Counted from the stretch's first letter, positions 23,007 to 32,014 are shown. The stretch: DNA of 41,154 nucleotides from Pseudomonas cuatrocienegasensis (GCF_900110925.1 NZ_FOFP01000027.1:1-41154); one strand, 5' to 3'. The notes: a model not told the origin generated them from the sequence alone. Made by a program: numbers and translations.

Positions 23007-24108
23007 ACCCCTGAGCCTGGAACAGCTGCGTAGCCTGACGCCGCTGAACGTGTTGTCCGAGCAACAGTGGCGTGAGCTGCGCCCGCAACTGGTGCCGCAG
23101 CCGCTGCTGGCCGGTCAGGCCTTGTTCCGCCATGGCGACCAGGCGCGCCTGACCTATTTCCTGCTGGCCGGCGAGCTGCTGCTGCGGGCCGAGGATGGCA
23201 CCACGCAGCACCTGATCGCCGGTAGCGCGGCCAGTTGTCATCCGCTGTCGCCCAGCCTGCCACGCCTGCACGAGGCCCATGCGCTGCGCGATGCCAGCGT
23301 GCTGGCAATCGACAGTGCCACGCTCAATCGTCTGCTGACCTGGCGCCTGGCCTATCAGGATTTACTGCTCGAACTCGGCGAGGCCAGTGGCGATGTGGAG
23401 TGGCTGGAGCGCCTGCTGGCCAACCTGCTGTTCGCCAAGGTGCCGCCGTCCAACGTGCGGGCGATGCTAGAACGGCTGCAGCCGGTGGCGGTGATGGCCG
23501 GCGAGGCGGTGCTGCGCGAAGGCGAGGCGGGGGATTGTTGCTACTTCCTCAAGCGCGGCCGGGCCGAGGTGATTCGCCGCGTCGGCAGCGACGATCAGGT
23601 GCTCGCGGAGCTGGAGATCGGCGCCTGTTTTGGCGAGGAAGCGCTGCTGTCTGATAGCCCGCGCAACGCCACTGTCACGCTGATCGAGGACGGCGAGGTG
23701 CTGCGCCTGGATCGCCAGGATTTCTTCGCCCTGCTCAAGGCGCCGGTGGTCAATGAGGTGTCACTTGGCGAGGCCTCACGGTTGCTGGCCGGCGGTGCTC
23801 AGTGGCTGGATGTGCGGCTGCAGGAGGAGTACCAGCGCGCCCATGCCCTGGAGTCGCTGAACATGCCGCTGCAGTTACTCAGGCTCAAGAGCCGTCTGCT
23901 CGACCGCCAGCGCACCTACCTGTGCTATTGCGACAGCGGCAAGCGCAGCCTCAGTGCGGTGTTTCTGCTCTCGCAGCTGGGCTTCGATGCCTACGCCCTG
24001 CGCGATGGTCTCGATGCCCTGCCGTCGCTGCAGCGCGATGCCCTGTTGTGCCAGAGCGGTGCCGGTTACCTGGCGCGCTCGGGCGGGCGTACCGAGCGCA
24101 GTGGTTAG
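22999..24108 (+). CDS. Double cyclic-nucleotide-binding domain protein with C-terminal rhodanese domain
   Basis: A 369-residue cytoplasmic protein. The first cNMP-binding-like domain is about 20-130 (LFRHGDQARLTYFLLAGELL); the second about 155-260 is better conserved (VLREGEAGDCCYFLKRGRAE, then LEIGACFGEEALLSDSPRNA, which is close to a cAMP phosphate-binding cassette). A rhodanese domain at about 268-355 has the active loop CDSGKRS with Cys near 311. No HTH is present, so it is not a Crp-type regulator. It may sense a nucleotide and handle sulfur or a redox signal. The start overlaps the PLP enzyme gene; that sulfur-related neighbour is suggestive only. Confidence 0.87.
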   Translation: MSEPLSLEQLRSLTPLNVLSEQQWRELRPQLVPQPLLAGQALFRHGDQARLTYFLLAGELLLRAEDGTTQHLIAGSAASCHPLSPSLPRLHEAHALRDASVLAIDSATLNRLLTWRLAYQDLLLELGEASGDVEWLERLLANLLFAKVPPSNVRAMLERLQPVAVMAGEAVLREGEAGDCCYFLKRGRAEVIRRVGSDDQVLAELEIGACFGEEALLSDSPRNATVTLIEDGEVLRLDRQDFFALLKAPVVNEVSLGEASRLLAGGAQWLDVRLQEEYQRAHALESLNMPLQLLRLKSRLLDRQRTYLCYCDSGKRSLSAVFLLSQLGFDAYALRDGLDALPSLQRDALLCQSGAGYLARSGGRTERSG

Positions 24109-24149
24109 GCGCTCGTTTCGTTGTACGCCGTGTGGCGGCGAACGAGCGG

Positions 24150-24186
24150 CGCTGCGCGAATATCGCGAATAAATTCGCTCCTACAG
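24150..24186. repeat. Pseudomonas-type REP sequence
   Basis: GCGCTGCGCGAATATCGCGA followed by ATAAATTCGCTCCTAC forms an imperfect palindrome of the intergenic REP type. The ATAAATTCGCTCCTA part recurs at 39944-39958. Confidence 0.6.
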
Positions 24187-24222
24187 ATCGTTCAACCGTT
24201 AGTTCATGCATCGTCTTTCAAA

Positions 24223-24426
24223 AGGCTATGTCCCAAAATCGTGTTGCATCCCGTGCCAGCCATCACGCAGCATCAGGGTGAACGACCGAGCACGCGTAGG
24301 AGCCCCGCCTCGGGGCGAATCGATTGCAGCTATTCAGTTATTTCGGTGTTGGCCCTGGCATTCGCCGCGGGGCGCGGGTCTCACAAAAGCATCTTCGCCG
24401 TGCAGCACGGTTTTGGGACATTGCCT
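24223..24426. mobile_element. MITE-like element with internal REP pair, copy 1
   Basis: 204 bp bounded by imperfect terminal inverted repeats: AGGCTATGTCCCAAAATCGT at the left, and the complement of the right end reads AGGCAATGTCCCAAAACCGT. A perfect 6-bp duplication TTCAAA flanks it (24217-24222, 24427-24432). Inside lie two REP-like palindromes (GTAGGAGCCCCGCCTCGGGG and ATTCGCCGCGGGGCGCGG). No coding capacity. A diverged relative is at 32034-32204. The stop codon of the convergent DUF1853 gene lies in the right duplication. Confidence 0.75.
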
Positions 24427-24427
24427 T

Positions 24428-25342
24428 TCAAACGCCTGCTGCCGGCCAGTTATCGTCCACCACGAACACCCGTTCGGCTTCCTGCCAACTGCCATCCGCT
24501 GCCTGGCTCAGGCGCACGCGCAGTTGTGCCTGGCCGGGGATGTCCGTGAGTGGGTTGTCAGGCAGCCTGTCCAGGCGCGCCGGTGCCAGCCAGGCGGCGC
24601 GTGGCAGCACGGCCCAGGGGCCTGGCGGCGCCTGCTCGGCAAAGGCTGGCCAATCCCGGGCATGCAGCCAGCGCCCGCGCAGATGTGCCGGGTGCTGGCC
24701 GGCGGGGGCAGGGCAGGCGCTGTCGCGCGGGTAGAACAGATAGCCGGCCAGCCACAGGGCCGACTGAATGGGCGCCTGGGTCAGTTCGGCGAGTACCTGG
24801 CGTGCGGCGGATGTGGTCGGCAGCGGTAGCTGGTGGCGGCACAGGTGATCGAGTTTGAGGTCGAGGCGGTCATGCCCGCCCGGGCCGATCCAGTGCGCCG
24901 GCTCCGCGCTCTGACTGGGCTGGCCCAGGTACAGCTTGATCGCCAGCTCCAGGTGGTGCACGCCGTCGGCGTCGCGCAGCAGCAAATCCAGCTCGCCCAA
25001 TGTCTGCCCGGCCGTGCGCACGGGCAGGTTGGCGCCCAGCAGCTCCACCCCCGGCGCGGCCTGCAGGGCGAACTGCCAGAGGTGTTCGTAGTACAGACCC
25101 AGGCGGCGTACCGGGCGCCGCGCGAGCCAGGCCTGCAATGGCTGGCTTTCGCGCTCCAGGGCCAGCAGCCAGTCGGCCAGGCGTGCCGGGCAGGTGGCCC
25201 AGCTGCTGGCTGTCAGTGGATGGCGCTGCGGCGCCGGTGGCTGAGCGAGCAGGGGCGGGGCGCAGAGCGTCCAGGCGAGGTCGCGCACGGCGGGCTCGCG
25301 CAGGCGCAGGGGCAGATCGGTCAGCTCGGCGAAAGGCGTCAT
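24428..25342 (-). CDS. DUF1853 family protein
   Basis: A 304-residue protein of unknown function. Family features include an N-terminal LREPAVRDLAWTLCAPPLL, then RRLGLYYEHLWQFALQ, and the segment LGELDLLLRDADGVHHLELA followed by KLYLGQ, which resembles a PD-(D/E)XK nuclease-like core (ELD...E.K). That nuclease resemblance is my reading of the motif, not an established activity. The gene is divergent from nadK. Its stop falls in the target duplication of the neighbouring MITE, so the last residues may differ from relatives. Confidence 0.8.
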   Translation of the reverse strand: MTPFAELTDLPLRLREPAVRDLAWTLCAPPLLAQPPAPQRHPLTASSWATCPARLADWLLALERESQPLQAWLARRPVRRLGLYYEHLWQFALQAAPGVELLGANLPVRTAGQTLGELDLLLRDADGVHHLELAIKLYLGQPSQSAEPAHWIGPGGHDRLDLKLDHLCRHQLPLPTTSAARQVLAELTQAPIQSALWLAGYLFYPRDSACPAPAGQHPAHLRGRWLHARDWPAFAEQAPPGPWAVLPRAAWLAPARLDRLPDNPLTDIPGQAQLRVRLSQAADGSWQEAERVFVVDDNWPAAGV

Positions 25343-25365
25343 GCTGCGAGCATAGCGCGGCTGGT

Positions 25366-25395
25366 TTGCCGCTGCCGCTGGCTTTCGCCCATAAT
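25366..25395 (+). promoter_or_regulatory. Probable sigma-70 promoter of nadK
   Basis: TTGCCG (25366-25371) and CATAAT (25390-25395) are 18 bp apart, in the divergent gap between the DUF1853 gene and nadK. Confidence 0.5.
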
Positions 25396-25429
25396 CGGGC
25401 GACTAGAACCAACGTCTTGCGGGAGCACC

Positions 25430-26320
25430 ATGGAGCACTTTCGAAATATCGGCATCATCGGTCGCCTGGGCAGTACCCAGGTGCTCGACACCATTCGCCG
25501 GCTGAAGAAATTCCTGCTCGATCGGCACCTGCACGTAATCCTCGAGGACACCATCGCCGAAGTCCTGCCGGGGCATGGTCAGCAGACCTCGTCGCGCAAG
25601 ATCCTCGGCGAGGTCTGTGACCTGGTGATCGTGGTCGGCGGTGACGGCAGCATGCTCGGTGCGGCGCGCGCCCTGGCCAAGCACAAGGTGCCGGTGCTGG
25701 GGATCAACCGCGGCAACCTGGGCTTTCTCACCGACATTCGTCCGGATGAGTTGGAAGCCAAGGTCGCCGAGGTGCTTGAGGGCAACTACCTTACCGAGAA
25801 CCGCTTTTTGCTGGAGGCCGAAGTGCGTCGGCATGCCGAGGCCATCGGCCAGGGCGATGCGCTCAACGACGTGGTGCTGCATCCCGGCAAGTCCAACCGG
25901 ATGATCGAGTTCGAGCTGTATATCGAGGGCCAGTTCGTCTGCAGCCAGAAGGCCGATGGCCTGATCGTAGCAACGCCCACGGGCTCCACGGCCTATGCGC
26001 TGTCGGCTGGCGGACCGATCATGCATCCCAAACTCGATGCCATGGTGATCGTGCCGATGTACCCGCACACGCTGTCCAGCCGGCCCATCGTGGTCGATGG
26101 CAACAGTGAGCTGAAAATTGTCGTGTCCAAGGATCTGCAGCTCTATCCGCAGGTCTCTTGTGATGGGCAGAACCACTTCACTTGCGCGCCGGGTGACACC
26201 ATCACCGTGCGCAAGAAGCCGCAGAAGCTTTGCCTGATCCACCCGCTGGACCACAACTACTATGAAATCTGTCGTACCAAGCTGGGCTGGGGCAGCCGGC
26301 TCGGTGGTGGGAGTGACTGA
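25430..26320 (+). CDS. nadK: NAD kinase
   Basis: Phosphorylates NAD to NADP, the only route to NADP in bacteria. 296 residues, normal length. Motifs: IGIIGRLGSTQVLDTIRRL at the N-terminus, the GGDGSML nucleotide motif near residue 70 with its essential Asp, NRGNLGFLTDI, the second NAD site ALNDVVLHPG, and ADGLIVATPTGSTAYALSAG around 180-197. GGGAG at 25421-25425 fixes the start at ATG 25430; a much longer open frame upstream belongs to the antisense strand of DUF1853. The end overlaps the metallophosphatase start. Confidence 0.96.
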   Translation: MEHFRNIGIIGRLGSTQVLDTIRRLKKFLLDRHLHVILEDTIAEVLPGHGQQTSSRKILGEVCDLVIVVGGDGSMLGAARALAKHKVPVLGINRGNLGFLTDIRPDELEAKVAEVLEGNYLTENRFLLEAEVRRHAEAIGQGDALNDVVLHPGKSNRMIEFELYIEGQFVCSQKADGLIVATPTGSTAYALSAGGPIMHPKLDAMVIVPMYPHTLSSRPIVVDGNSELKIVVSKDLQLYPQVSCDGQNHFTCAPGDTITVRKKPQKLCLIHPLDHNYYEICRTKLGWGSRLGGGSD

Positions 26321-27296
26321 ATTGCACGTCGACCCTGACCGTGGTTATGACCTGATCGGCGACATTCACGGCTGTGCCCAGACCCTGGAGCACCTGCTCG
26401 ATACCCTCGGCTACCGCCAGCAGGGCGGCGTCTGGCGGCACCCGCGGCGCATGGCGATCTTCCTCGGTGACCTGGTCGACCGTGGCCCGCGCATCCGCGA
26501 GGCGCTGCACCTGGTGTATGCCATGGTCGAGGCCGGCCAGGCGCTGTGCATCATGGGCAACCACGAGTACAACGCCCTGGGCTGGACCACGCCGGCCGCG
26601 CCCGGCAGCGGCCGCCAGTTCGTGCGCGAGCACACGCCACGACACGCGCGGCTGATTCGCGAAACCCTGGAGCAGTTCGAGGCCTACCCGGGCGAGTGGC
26701 GCGAGTTTCTCGACTGGTTCTACGAGCTGCCGCTGTTTCTCGATGCCGGGCGCTTCCGCGTGGTGCATGCCTGCTGGGATGACAGCCTGATCGACCCGCT
26801 GCGCGCGCAGTTTGCCGATGGCTGCGTGGACGAAGCCTTTATCCAGGCCTCGGCGGTGCCCGGCAGTTTTGCCTGCACGACCATGGACCGGCTGTTGCGC
26901 GGCACCGACATGCGCCTGCCCCACGGGCTGACGTTGACCAGCGAAGACGGCTTCACCCGGGCGCACTTTCGCACCAAGTTCTGGGCCGATAACCCGCAAA
27001 CCTATGGCGATATTGTGTTTCAGCCCGATGCGCTGCCGGAGCTGGCCGCGCAGACCCCGCTCAGCGAGCTGCAGAAGAATCAGTTGCTGCGCTATGGCCA
27101 TCACGAGCCGATGCTGTTCGTCGGTCACTACTGGCGGCGTGGACGACCCTCGGCGATCCGTCCGAACCTGGCGTGCCTGGATTACAGCGCGGTGATGTAC
27201 GGCAAGCTGGTGGCCTATCGACTGGACCAGGAAACCCGCCTGGATGCGGGCAAATTCGTCTGGGTCAATGTCGAGCGGCCGGAGCGTGTGTCATGA
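26313..27296 (+). CDS. Calcineurin-like metallophosphatase
   Basis: A 327-residue cytoplasmic phosphatase of the PPP-like class. Metal-binding motifs are all present: GDIHGCAQTLEHLL (about 16-29), GDLVDRGPRIREAL (about 51-64), GNHEYNALGW (about 82-91), a later VVHACWD, and GHYWRRG. The start is probably GTG 26313, which overlaps the nadK stop by 8 bases and places the first motif near the N-terminus; an ATG at 26262 inside nadK is the alternative. The substrate may be a phosphoprotein or a dinucleotide such as Ap4A; it is not determined. The downstream rhomboid start overlaps its stop. Confidence 0.88.
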   Translation: MTELHVDPDRGYDLIGDIHGCAQTLEHLLDTLGYRQQGGVWRHPRRMAIFLGDLVDRGPRIREALHLVYAMVEAGQALCIMGNHEYNALGWTTPAAPGSGRQFVREHTPRHARLIRETLEQFEAYPGEWREFLDWFYELPLFLDAGRFRVVHACWDDSLIDPLRAQFADGCVDEAFIQASAVPGSFACTTMDRLLRGTDMRLPHGLTLTSEDGFTRAHFRTKFWADNPQTYGDIVFQPDALPELAAQTPLSELQKNQLLRYGHHEPMLFVGHYWRRGRPSAIRPNLACLDYSAVMYGKLVAYRLDQETRLDAGKFVWVNVERPERVS

Positions 27297-28162
27297 ATGC
27301 TGTTGCCGTATTGCGCCTGCCGTTGCAGGTCGATTTGAGTGGCTTTATCGCCCTGCTGCAGCGCTTGCGCGTGCCGCACCGGGTCAGCGAAGAGGCCGGC
27401 GAGCAGGTGCTCTGGGTGCCGAATGCAGCCCTGGGCGAGCAGGTCCGGGTGCTCTATAGCCAGTACCCCGAAGGCGCCAGCGAGGCTCTCTTGCCGGCAG
27501 CGCCTGCCGCGCCGCGGCGTAACCTGCTCGGTCAACTGGCGGCCAGCCCGCTGACCGCGGCGATGCTGGTGCTGACCCTGCTGGTGGCGTTGCTGACCTG
27601 GGGCGGCGAGAACCTGGCCGCGGTGCGCTGGCTGAGCTTTACCGATTTTCGCCTCGAGGGCGACTACCTGCAGCTGAACTACTTCAGCGCCAGCATGGAG
27701 TCAGGCCAGTGGTGGCGCCTGATCACCCCGATGTTGCTGCACTTTGGCGTGCTGCACCTGGCGATGAACAGCCTCTGGTACTGGGAGCTGGGGCGGCGCA
27801 TCGAGGCGCGCCAGGGCGCCTGGATGCTGTTGGGCCTGACCCTGACGTTCAGCCTGGTGGCCAACATCGCCCAGTATGCAGTGGGCGGGCCGTCCTTGTT
27901 CGGTGGGCTGTCCGGGGTGCTCTATGGCCTGCTCGGGCATTGCTGGCTGTTCCAGCGCCTGGCGCCAACACCGGCCTACAAGCTGCCCAAAGGTGTGCTG
28001 GTGATGATGCTGGCCTGGCTGCTGATCTGCATGACCGGGGTGTTCGAGCTGCTGCAGTTCGGCGCCATCGCCAACGCCGCCCATGTCGGCGGGCTGGTGG
28101 CGGGCTGCATCACCGGTATTGTCGGTGGCCTGCTGGCGCGGCGTTATCAATCGGTGCCATAG
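27293..28162 (+). CDS. Rhomboid family intramembrane serine protease
   Basis: A 289-residue GlpG-like protein. The N-terminal cytoplasmic domain (about 1-75) precedes six predicted helices. HFGVLHLAMNSLWYWELG is the HxxxN oxyanion-hole segment, Ser207 in GGLSGVLYGLLGH is the nucleophile, and His264 in NAAHVGGLVAG completes the dyad. It would cleave membrane proteins within the bilayer. ATG 27293 overlaps the phosphatase stop (ATGA). Confidence 0.92.
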   Translation: MNAVAVLRLPLQVDLSGFIALLQRLRVPHRVSEEAGEQVLWVPNAALGEQVRVLYSQYPEGASEALLPAAPAAPRRNLLGQLAASPLTAAMLVLTLLVALLTWGGENLAAVRWLSFTDFRLEGDYLQLNYFSASMESGQWWRLITPMLLHFGVLHLAMNSLWYWELGRRIEARQGAWMLLGLTLTFSLVANIAQYAVGGPSLFGGLSGVLYGLLGHCWLFQRLAPTPAYKLPKGVLVMMLAWLLICMTGVFELLQFGAIANAAHVGGLVAGCITGIVGGLLARRYQSVP

Positions 28163-28227
28163 CCCCGTGCGGCTCGCCTGGGTGCGGAGCGGGCTGGTAA
28201 ACTGCCGCCTCGCATTCGGAGGTCGCC

Positions 28228-28491
28228 ATGTCATCCTTTCTCGACGCCATTGAAAACATCACCCCCGAGATTTACCAGAATCTCAAACTCGCCGTGGAAA
28301 TCGGCAAGTGGCCCGATGGCCGCAAGCTCAGCCAGGAGCAAAAGGAACTGACCCTGCAGGCGCTGATCGCCTGGGAAATCCGTAACCTGCCCGAAGACCA
28401 GCGCATCGGCTACATGGGCCCGCAGGAGTGCGCGTCCAAGTCGGGGCCGGTGCCCAACCTGCTGTTCAAGTCCTCGGACACCCTGCACTGA
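28228..28491 (+). CDS. DUF1315 (YeaC-like) small protein
   Basis: An 87-residue conserved protein: FLDAIENITPEIYQNLKLAV, then ELGKWPDG-like EIGKWPDGRKLSQEQKELTL and a C-terminal GPQECASKSG segment, all marks of the YeaC family. Function unknown. GGAGG upstream of the ATG. Its TGA overlaps the next ATG by one base. Confidence 0.88.
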   Translation: MSSFLDAIENITPEIYQNLKLAVEIGKWPDGRKLSQEQKELTLQALIAWEIRNLPEDQRIGYMGPQECASKSGPVPNLLFKSSDTLH

Positions 28492-29324
28492 TGGCTGAAT
28501 TAGGCCGTGGCGCCCTGAGCAAGATGGCCGCGCAGTTGGATGCGCCGGTGCAATACAGCTTTCGTCTGGGCGATGAGTTGCTGCCGGTCAACCCGTTGCT
28601 CGGCAAAAGCCTGCGCCTGGAGTTTCTCGGTGCGATCCACTGCAGCCATTGCGGTCGCAAGACCAAGACCAGTTTCAGCCAGGGCTATTGCTACCCCTGC
28701 ATGCAGAAGCTGGCGCAGTGCGATATCTGCATCATGAGCCCCGAGCGCTGCCACTACGACGCCGGCACCTGCCGCGAGCCGAGTTGGGGCGAGCAGTTCT
28801 GCATGACCGACCATATCGTCTACCTGGCCAACTCCTCGGGGGTGAAGGTCGGCATCACCCGCGCCACGCAGATTCCCACGCGCTGGATCGACCAGGGCGC
28901 GACCCAGGCCGTGCCGATCCTGCGGGTTGCCACGCGCCAGCAATCCGGCTTTGTCGAAGACCTGCTGCGCAGCCAGGTGGCCGACAAGACCAACTGGCGC
29001 GCGCTGCTCAAGGGCGATGCGCCGCCAGTCGACCTGCTGGCCGTGCGGGATCAACTGTTCGCCTCCTGTGCCGAGGGCCTTGTCGGCCTGCAGCAGCGCT
29101 TTGGCTTGCAGGCCATTCAGACCCTCGACCTGCCGGTGCAAAGCATTAATTATCCGATCGAGGCCTACCCGGCCAAGATCAACAGCTTCAACCTCGACAA
29201 GCTACCGCTGGCCGAGGGCACTCTGCTGGGCATCAAGGGTCAGTACCTGATGTTCGACACCGGCGTGATCAACATACGCAAATACACCGCTTATCAGCTG
29301 GCCGTCCACGAGATTGCCGCCTGA
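28491..29324 (+). CDS. DUF2797 family zinc protein
   Basis: A 277-residue protein with a cysteine-rich treble-clef-like region starting at Cys51 (CSHCGRKTKTSFSQGYCYPC) and further Cys/His residues through CDICIMSPERCHYDAGTC. Next comes DHIVYLANSSGVKVGITRAT followed by PTRWIDQGA, a pattern that resembles the GIY-YIG nuclease core (YL...GxxKVGxT...R...QGA). Family function is not established. ATG 28491 overlaps the preceding stop; pepN follows after 32 bases. Confidence 0.85.
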   Translation: MAELGRGALSKMAAQLDAPVQYSFRLGDELLPVNPLLGKSLRLEFLGAIHCSHCGRKTKTSFSQGYCYPCMQKLAQCDICIMSPERCHYDAGTCREPSWGEQFCMTDHIVYLANSSGVKVGITRATQIPTRWIDQGATQAVPILRVATRQQSGFVEDLLRSQVADKTNWRALLKGDAPPVDLLAVRDQLFASCAEGLVGLQQRFGLQAIQTLDLPVQSINYPIEAYPAKINSFNLDKLPLAEGTLLGIKGQYLMFDTGVINIRKYTAYQLAVHEIAA

Positions 29325-29356
29325 CCACCGCTTGCCGCTACCACGCAGAGGTCCCC

Positions 29357-32014
29357 ATGCGCACCGAACAACCGAAGATGATCTACCTCAAGGATTACCA
29401 GGTTCCCGATTACCTGATCGACGAGACGCACCTGACGTTCGAGCTGTTCGAGGACCACAGTCTGGTGCATGCCCAGTTGGTGATGCGCCGCAACCCGCTG
29501 TGCAGCGGCGCGCTGCCGGTACTGCAACTCGATGGCCAGCAGCTTGAGCTGCTTTCGGTCGCGCTGGACGGGCAGACCCTGGGCGAGGGCGACTACCAGC
29601 TCAGCGACAGCCACCTGAGCCTGCAGCCCACTGCGTCTAGCTTCGTTATCGACACCAGCGTGCGCATCCACCCGGAAAGCAACACCGCGCTGGAAGGGCT
29701 GTACAAGTCCGGCAGCATGTTCTGCACCCAATGCGAGGCCGAAGGCTTTCGCAAGATCACCTACTACCTCGACCGCCCGGACGTGATGAGCCGCTTCACC
29801 ACCACCCTGAGCGCCGAGCAGCATCGCTACCCGGTGCTGCTGTCCAACGGCAACCCGATTGCCAGCGGCCCGGAAGACGGCGGCCGGCACTGGGCGACCT
29901 GGGAAGACCCGTTTATGAAACCGGCCTACCTGTTCGCCCTGGTGGCCGGCGACCTGTGGTGCGTGGAAGACAGCTTCACCACCGTCAGCCAGCGCGAAGT
30001 GGCGCTGCGCATTTATGTCGAGCCAGAGAACATCGACAAGTGCCAGCACGCCATGGACAGCCTGAAGAAGTCCATGAAATGGGACGAGGAGGCGTACGGG
30101 CGCGAGTACGACCTGGACATCTTTATGATCGTCGCGGTCAACGACTTCAACATGGGCGCCATGGAAAACAAGGGCCTGAACATCTTCAACTCCAGCGCCG
30201 TGCTGGCCAAGGCAGAAACCGCCACCGACGCTGCGCACCAGCGCGTCGAGGCGATTGTCGCCCACGAATACTTCCATAACTGGTCGGGCAACCGCGTGAC
30301 CTGCCGCGACTGGTTCCAGCTGTCGCTCAAGGAAGGTTTCACGGTGTTCCGCGACTCGCAGTTCAGCGCCGACATGAACTCGGCCACGGTCAAGCGCATC
30401 GAGGACGTGGCCTACCTGCGCACGCACCAGTTTGCCGAAGACGCCGGCCCCATGGCCCACTCGGTGCGCCCGGAAGGCTTTATCGAAATCTCCAACTTCT
30501 ACACCCTGACCGTGTACGAGAAGGGCGCCGAAGTGGTGCGCATGATCCAGACCCTGGTCGGTGCCGAGGGTTTCCGCAAGGGCTCGGACCTGTACTTCGA
30601 GCGCCACGATGGTCAGGCGGTGACCGTCGATGATTTCGTCAAGGCCATGGAAGACGCCAACGGCGTCGAGCTGAGCCAGTTCAAACGCTGGTACAGCCAG
30701 GCCGGCACGCCGCGCCTGGCGGTCAGCGAAGCCTATGACGCGGCCACGCGCAGCTACCGCCTGACCTTCCGCCAGAGCTGCCCGGCCACGCCAGGGCAGA
30801 GCGAGAAACTGCCGTTCGTGATTCCCGTCGAGCTGGGCCTGCTGGATGCCGAGGGCCGTGCCCTGGCGCTGCGCCTGGAAGGCGAGGCCCAGGCCGGCGC
30901 AACCACGCGGGTGTTCTCGATCACCGAGGCCGAGCAGACCCTGACCTTCGTCGATCTCGACGCCCAGCCGCTGCCGTCGCTGCTGCGCGGTTTTTCCGCG
31001 CCGGTGAAGCTGAGCTTCCCCTACAGCCGCGACCAGCTGATGTTCCTGATGCAGCACGACAGCGACGGCTTCAACCGCTGGGAAGCCGGCCAGCAACTGG
31101 CCGTGCAGGTGCTCCAGGAGCTGATCGGCCAGCACCAGCGTGGCGAGGCGTTGGTACTCGACACGCGCCTGGTCAGCGCCCTGCGCACGGTGCTGGAAAA
31201 CCCGGCGCTGGACCCGGCCATGGTCGCTGAAATGCTCTCGCTGCCCGGTGAAGGCTACCTCACGGAAATCAGCGAAGTGGCCGATGTCGATGCCATCCAC
31301 GCTGCCCGCGAGTTCGCCCGCCAGCAGCTTGGCGAAGCCCTGCACGACCTGCTCTGGCAGCGTTATCAGGCTAATCGCGAGCAGTCGCGCAGCACCGCCT
31401 ATATGGCCGAGGCGACGCATTTCGCCCGTCGCAGCCTGCAGAACATCGCCCTGTCGTACCTGATGCTCAGCGGCAAGCCCGACGTGCTGGCGGCCTGCCT
31501 GGAGCAGTTCGAGCACGCCGACAACATGACCGAGCGCATGACCGCCCTGGCCGTGCTGGTCAACTCGCCGTTCGCCGTAGAGAAGGCCGCCGCCCTGGCC
31601 AGCTTCGCCGAGCACTTCAAGGACAACCCGCTGGTCATGGACCAGTGGTTCAGCGTGCAGGGGGCCAGTGCCAGCCACGGCACCCTGGCCACCGTGCATG
31701 CGCTGATGGAACACCCGGCGTTCACCCTGAAAAACCCGAACAAGGTGCGCGCGTTGATCGGCGCCTTCGCCGGGCAGAACCCGCTCAACTTCCACCGCAT
31801 CGACGGCAGCGGTTACCGCTTCCTGGCGGATCAGGTGATTATCCTCAACGCGCTGAACCCGCAGATCGCCTCGCGTCTGCTCGGTTCGCTGACCCGCTGG
31901 GGCAAGTACGACAGCACCCGTCAGGCGCTGATGACGGCCGAACTGGAGCGGATTCTCGCGTCGGGTGAGCTGTCCAGCGATGTCTATGAGGTGGTCAGCA
32001 AAAGCCTCGCCTGA
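29357..32014 (+). CDS. pepN: Aminopeptidase N (M1 zinc metallopeptidase)
   Basis: Cytosolic aminopeptidase of 885 residues that removes N-terminal amino acids from peptides. The exopeptidase motif GAMENKG lies near 267-273. The zinc site is HEYFH at 303-307 with the third ligand Glu326 in LSLKEGFTVFRD. The N-terminal beta domain and the long C-terminal helical domain (LSLPGEGYLTEISEVADVDA) match gammaproteobacterial PepN in length. The MITE copy 2 and then the terminator follow the gene. Confidence 0.96.
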   Translation: MRTEQPKMIYLKDYQVPDYLIDETHLTFELFEDHSLVHAQLVMRRNPLCSGALPVLQLDGQQLELLSVALDGQTLGEGDYQLSDSHLSLQPTASSFVIDTSVRIHPESNTALEGLYKSGSMFCTQCEAEGFRKITYYLDRPDVMSRFTTTLSAEQHRYPVLLSNGNPIASGPEDGGRHWATWEDPFMKPAYLFALVAGDLWCVEDSFTTVSQREVALRIYVEPENIDKCQHAMDSLKKSMKWDEEAYGREYDLDIFMIVAVNDFNMGAMENKGLNIFNSSAVLAKAETATDAAHQRVEAIVAHEYFHNWSGNRVTCRDWFQLSLKEGFTVFRDSQFSADMNSATVKRIEDVAYLRTHQFAEDAGPMAHSVRPEGFIEISNFYTLTVYEKGAEVVRMIQTLVGAEGFRKGSDLYFERHDGQAVTVDDFVKAMEDANGVELSQFKRWYSQAGTPRLAVSEAYDAATRSYRLTFRQSCPATPGQSEKLPFVIPVELGLLDAEGRALALRLEGEAQAGATTRVFSITEAEQTLTFVDLDAQPLPSLLRGFSAPVKLSFPYSRDQLMFLMQHDSDGFNRWEAGQQLAVQVLQELIGQHQRGEALVLDTRLVSALRTVLENPALDPAMVAEMLSLPGEGYLTEISEVADVDAIHAAREFARQQLGEALHDLLWQRYQANREQSRSTAYMAEATHFARRSLQNIALSYLMLSGKPDVLAACLEQFEHADNMTERMTALAVLVNSPFAVEKAAALASFAEHFKDNPLVMDQWFSVQGASASHGTLATVHALMEHPAFTLKNPNKVRALIGAFAGQNPLNFHRIDGSGYRFLADQVIILNALNPQIASRLLGSLTRWGKYDSTRQALMTAELERILASGELSSDVYEVVSKSLA

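Noticed and set aside
24833..25429. Long N-terminal extension of NAD kinase
   Set aside because: It is antisense to the DUF1853 gene, and GGGAG plus family length place the start at 25430.
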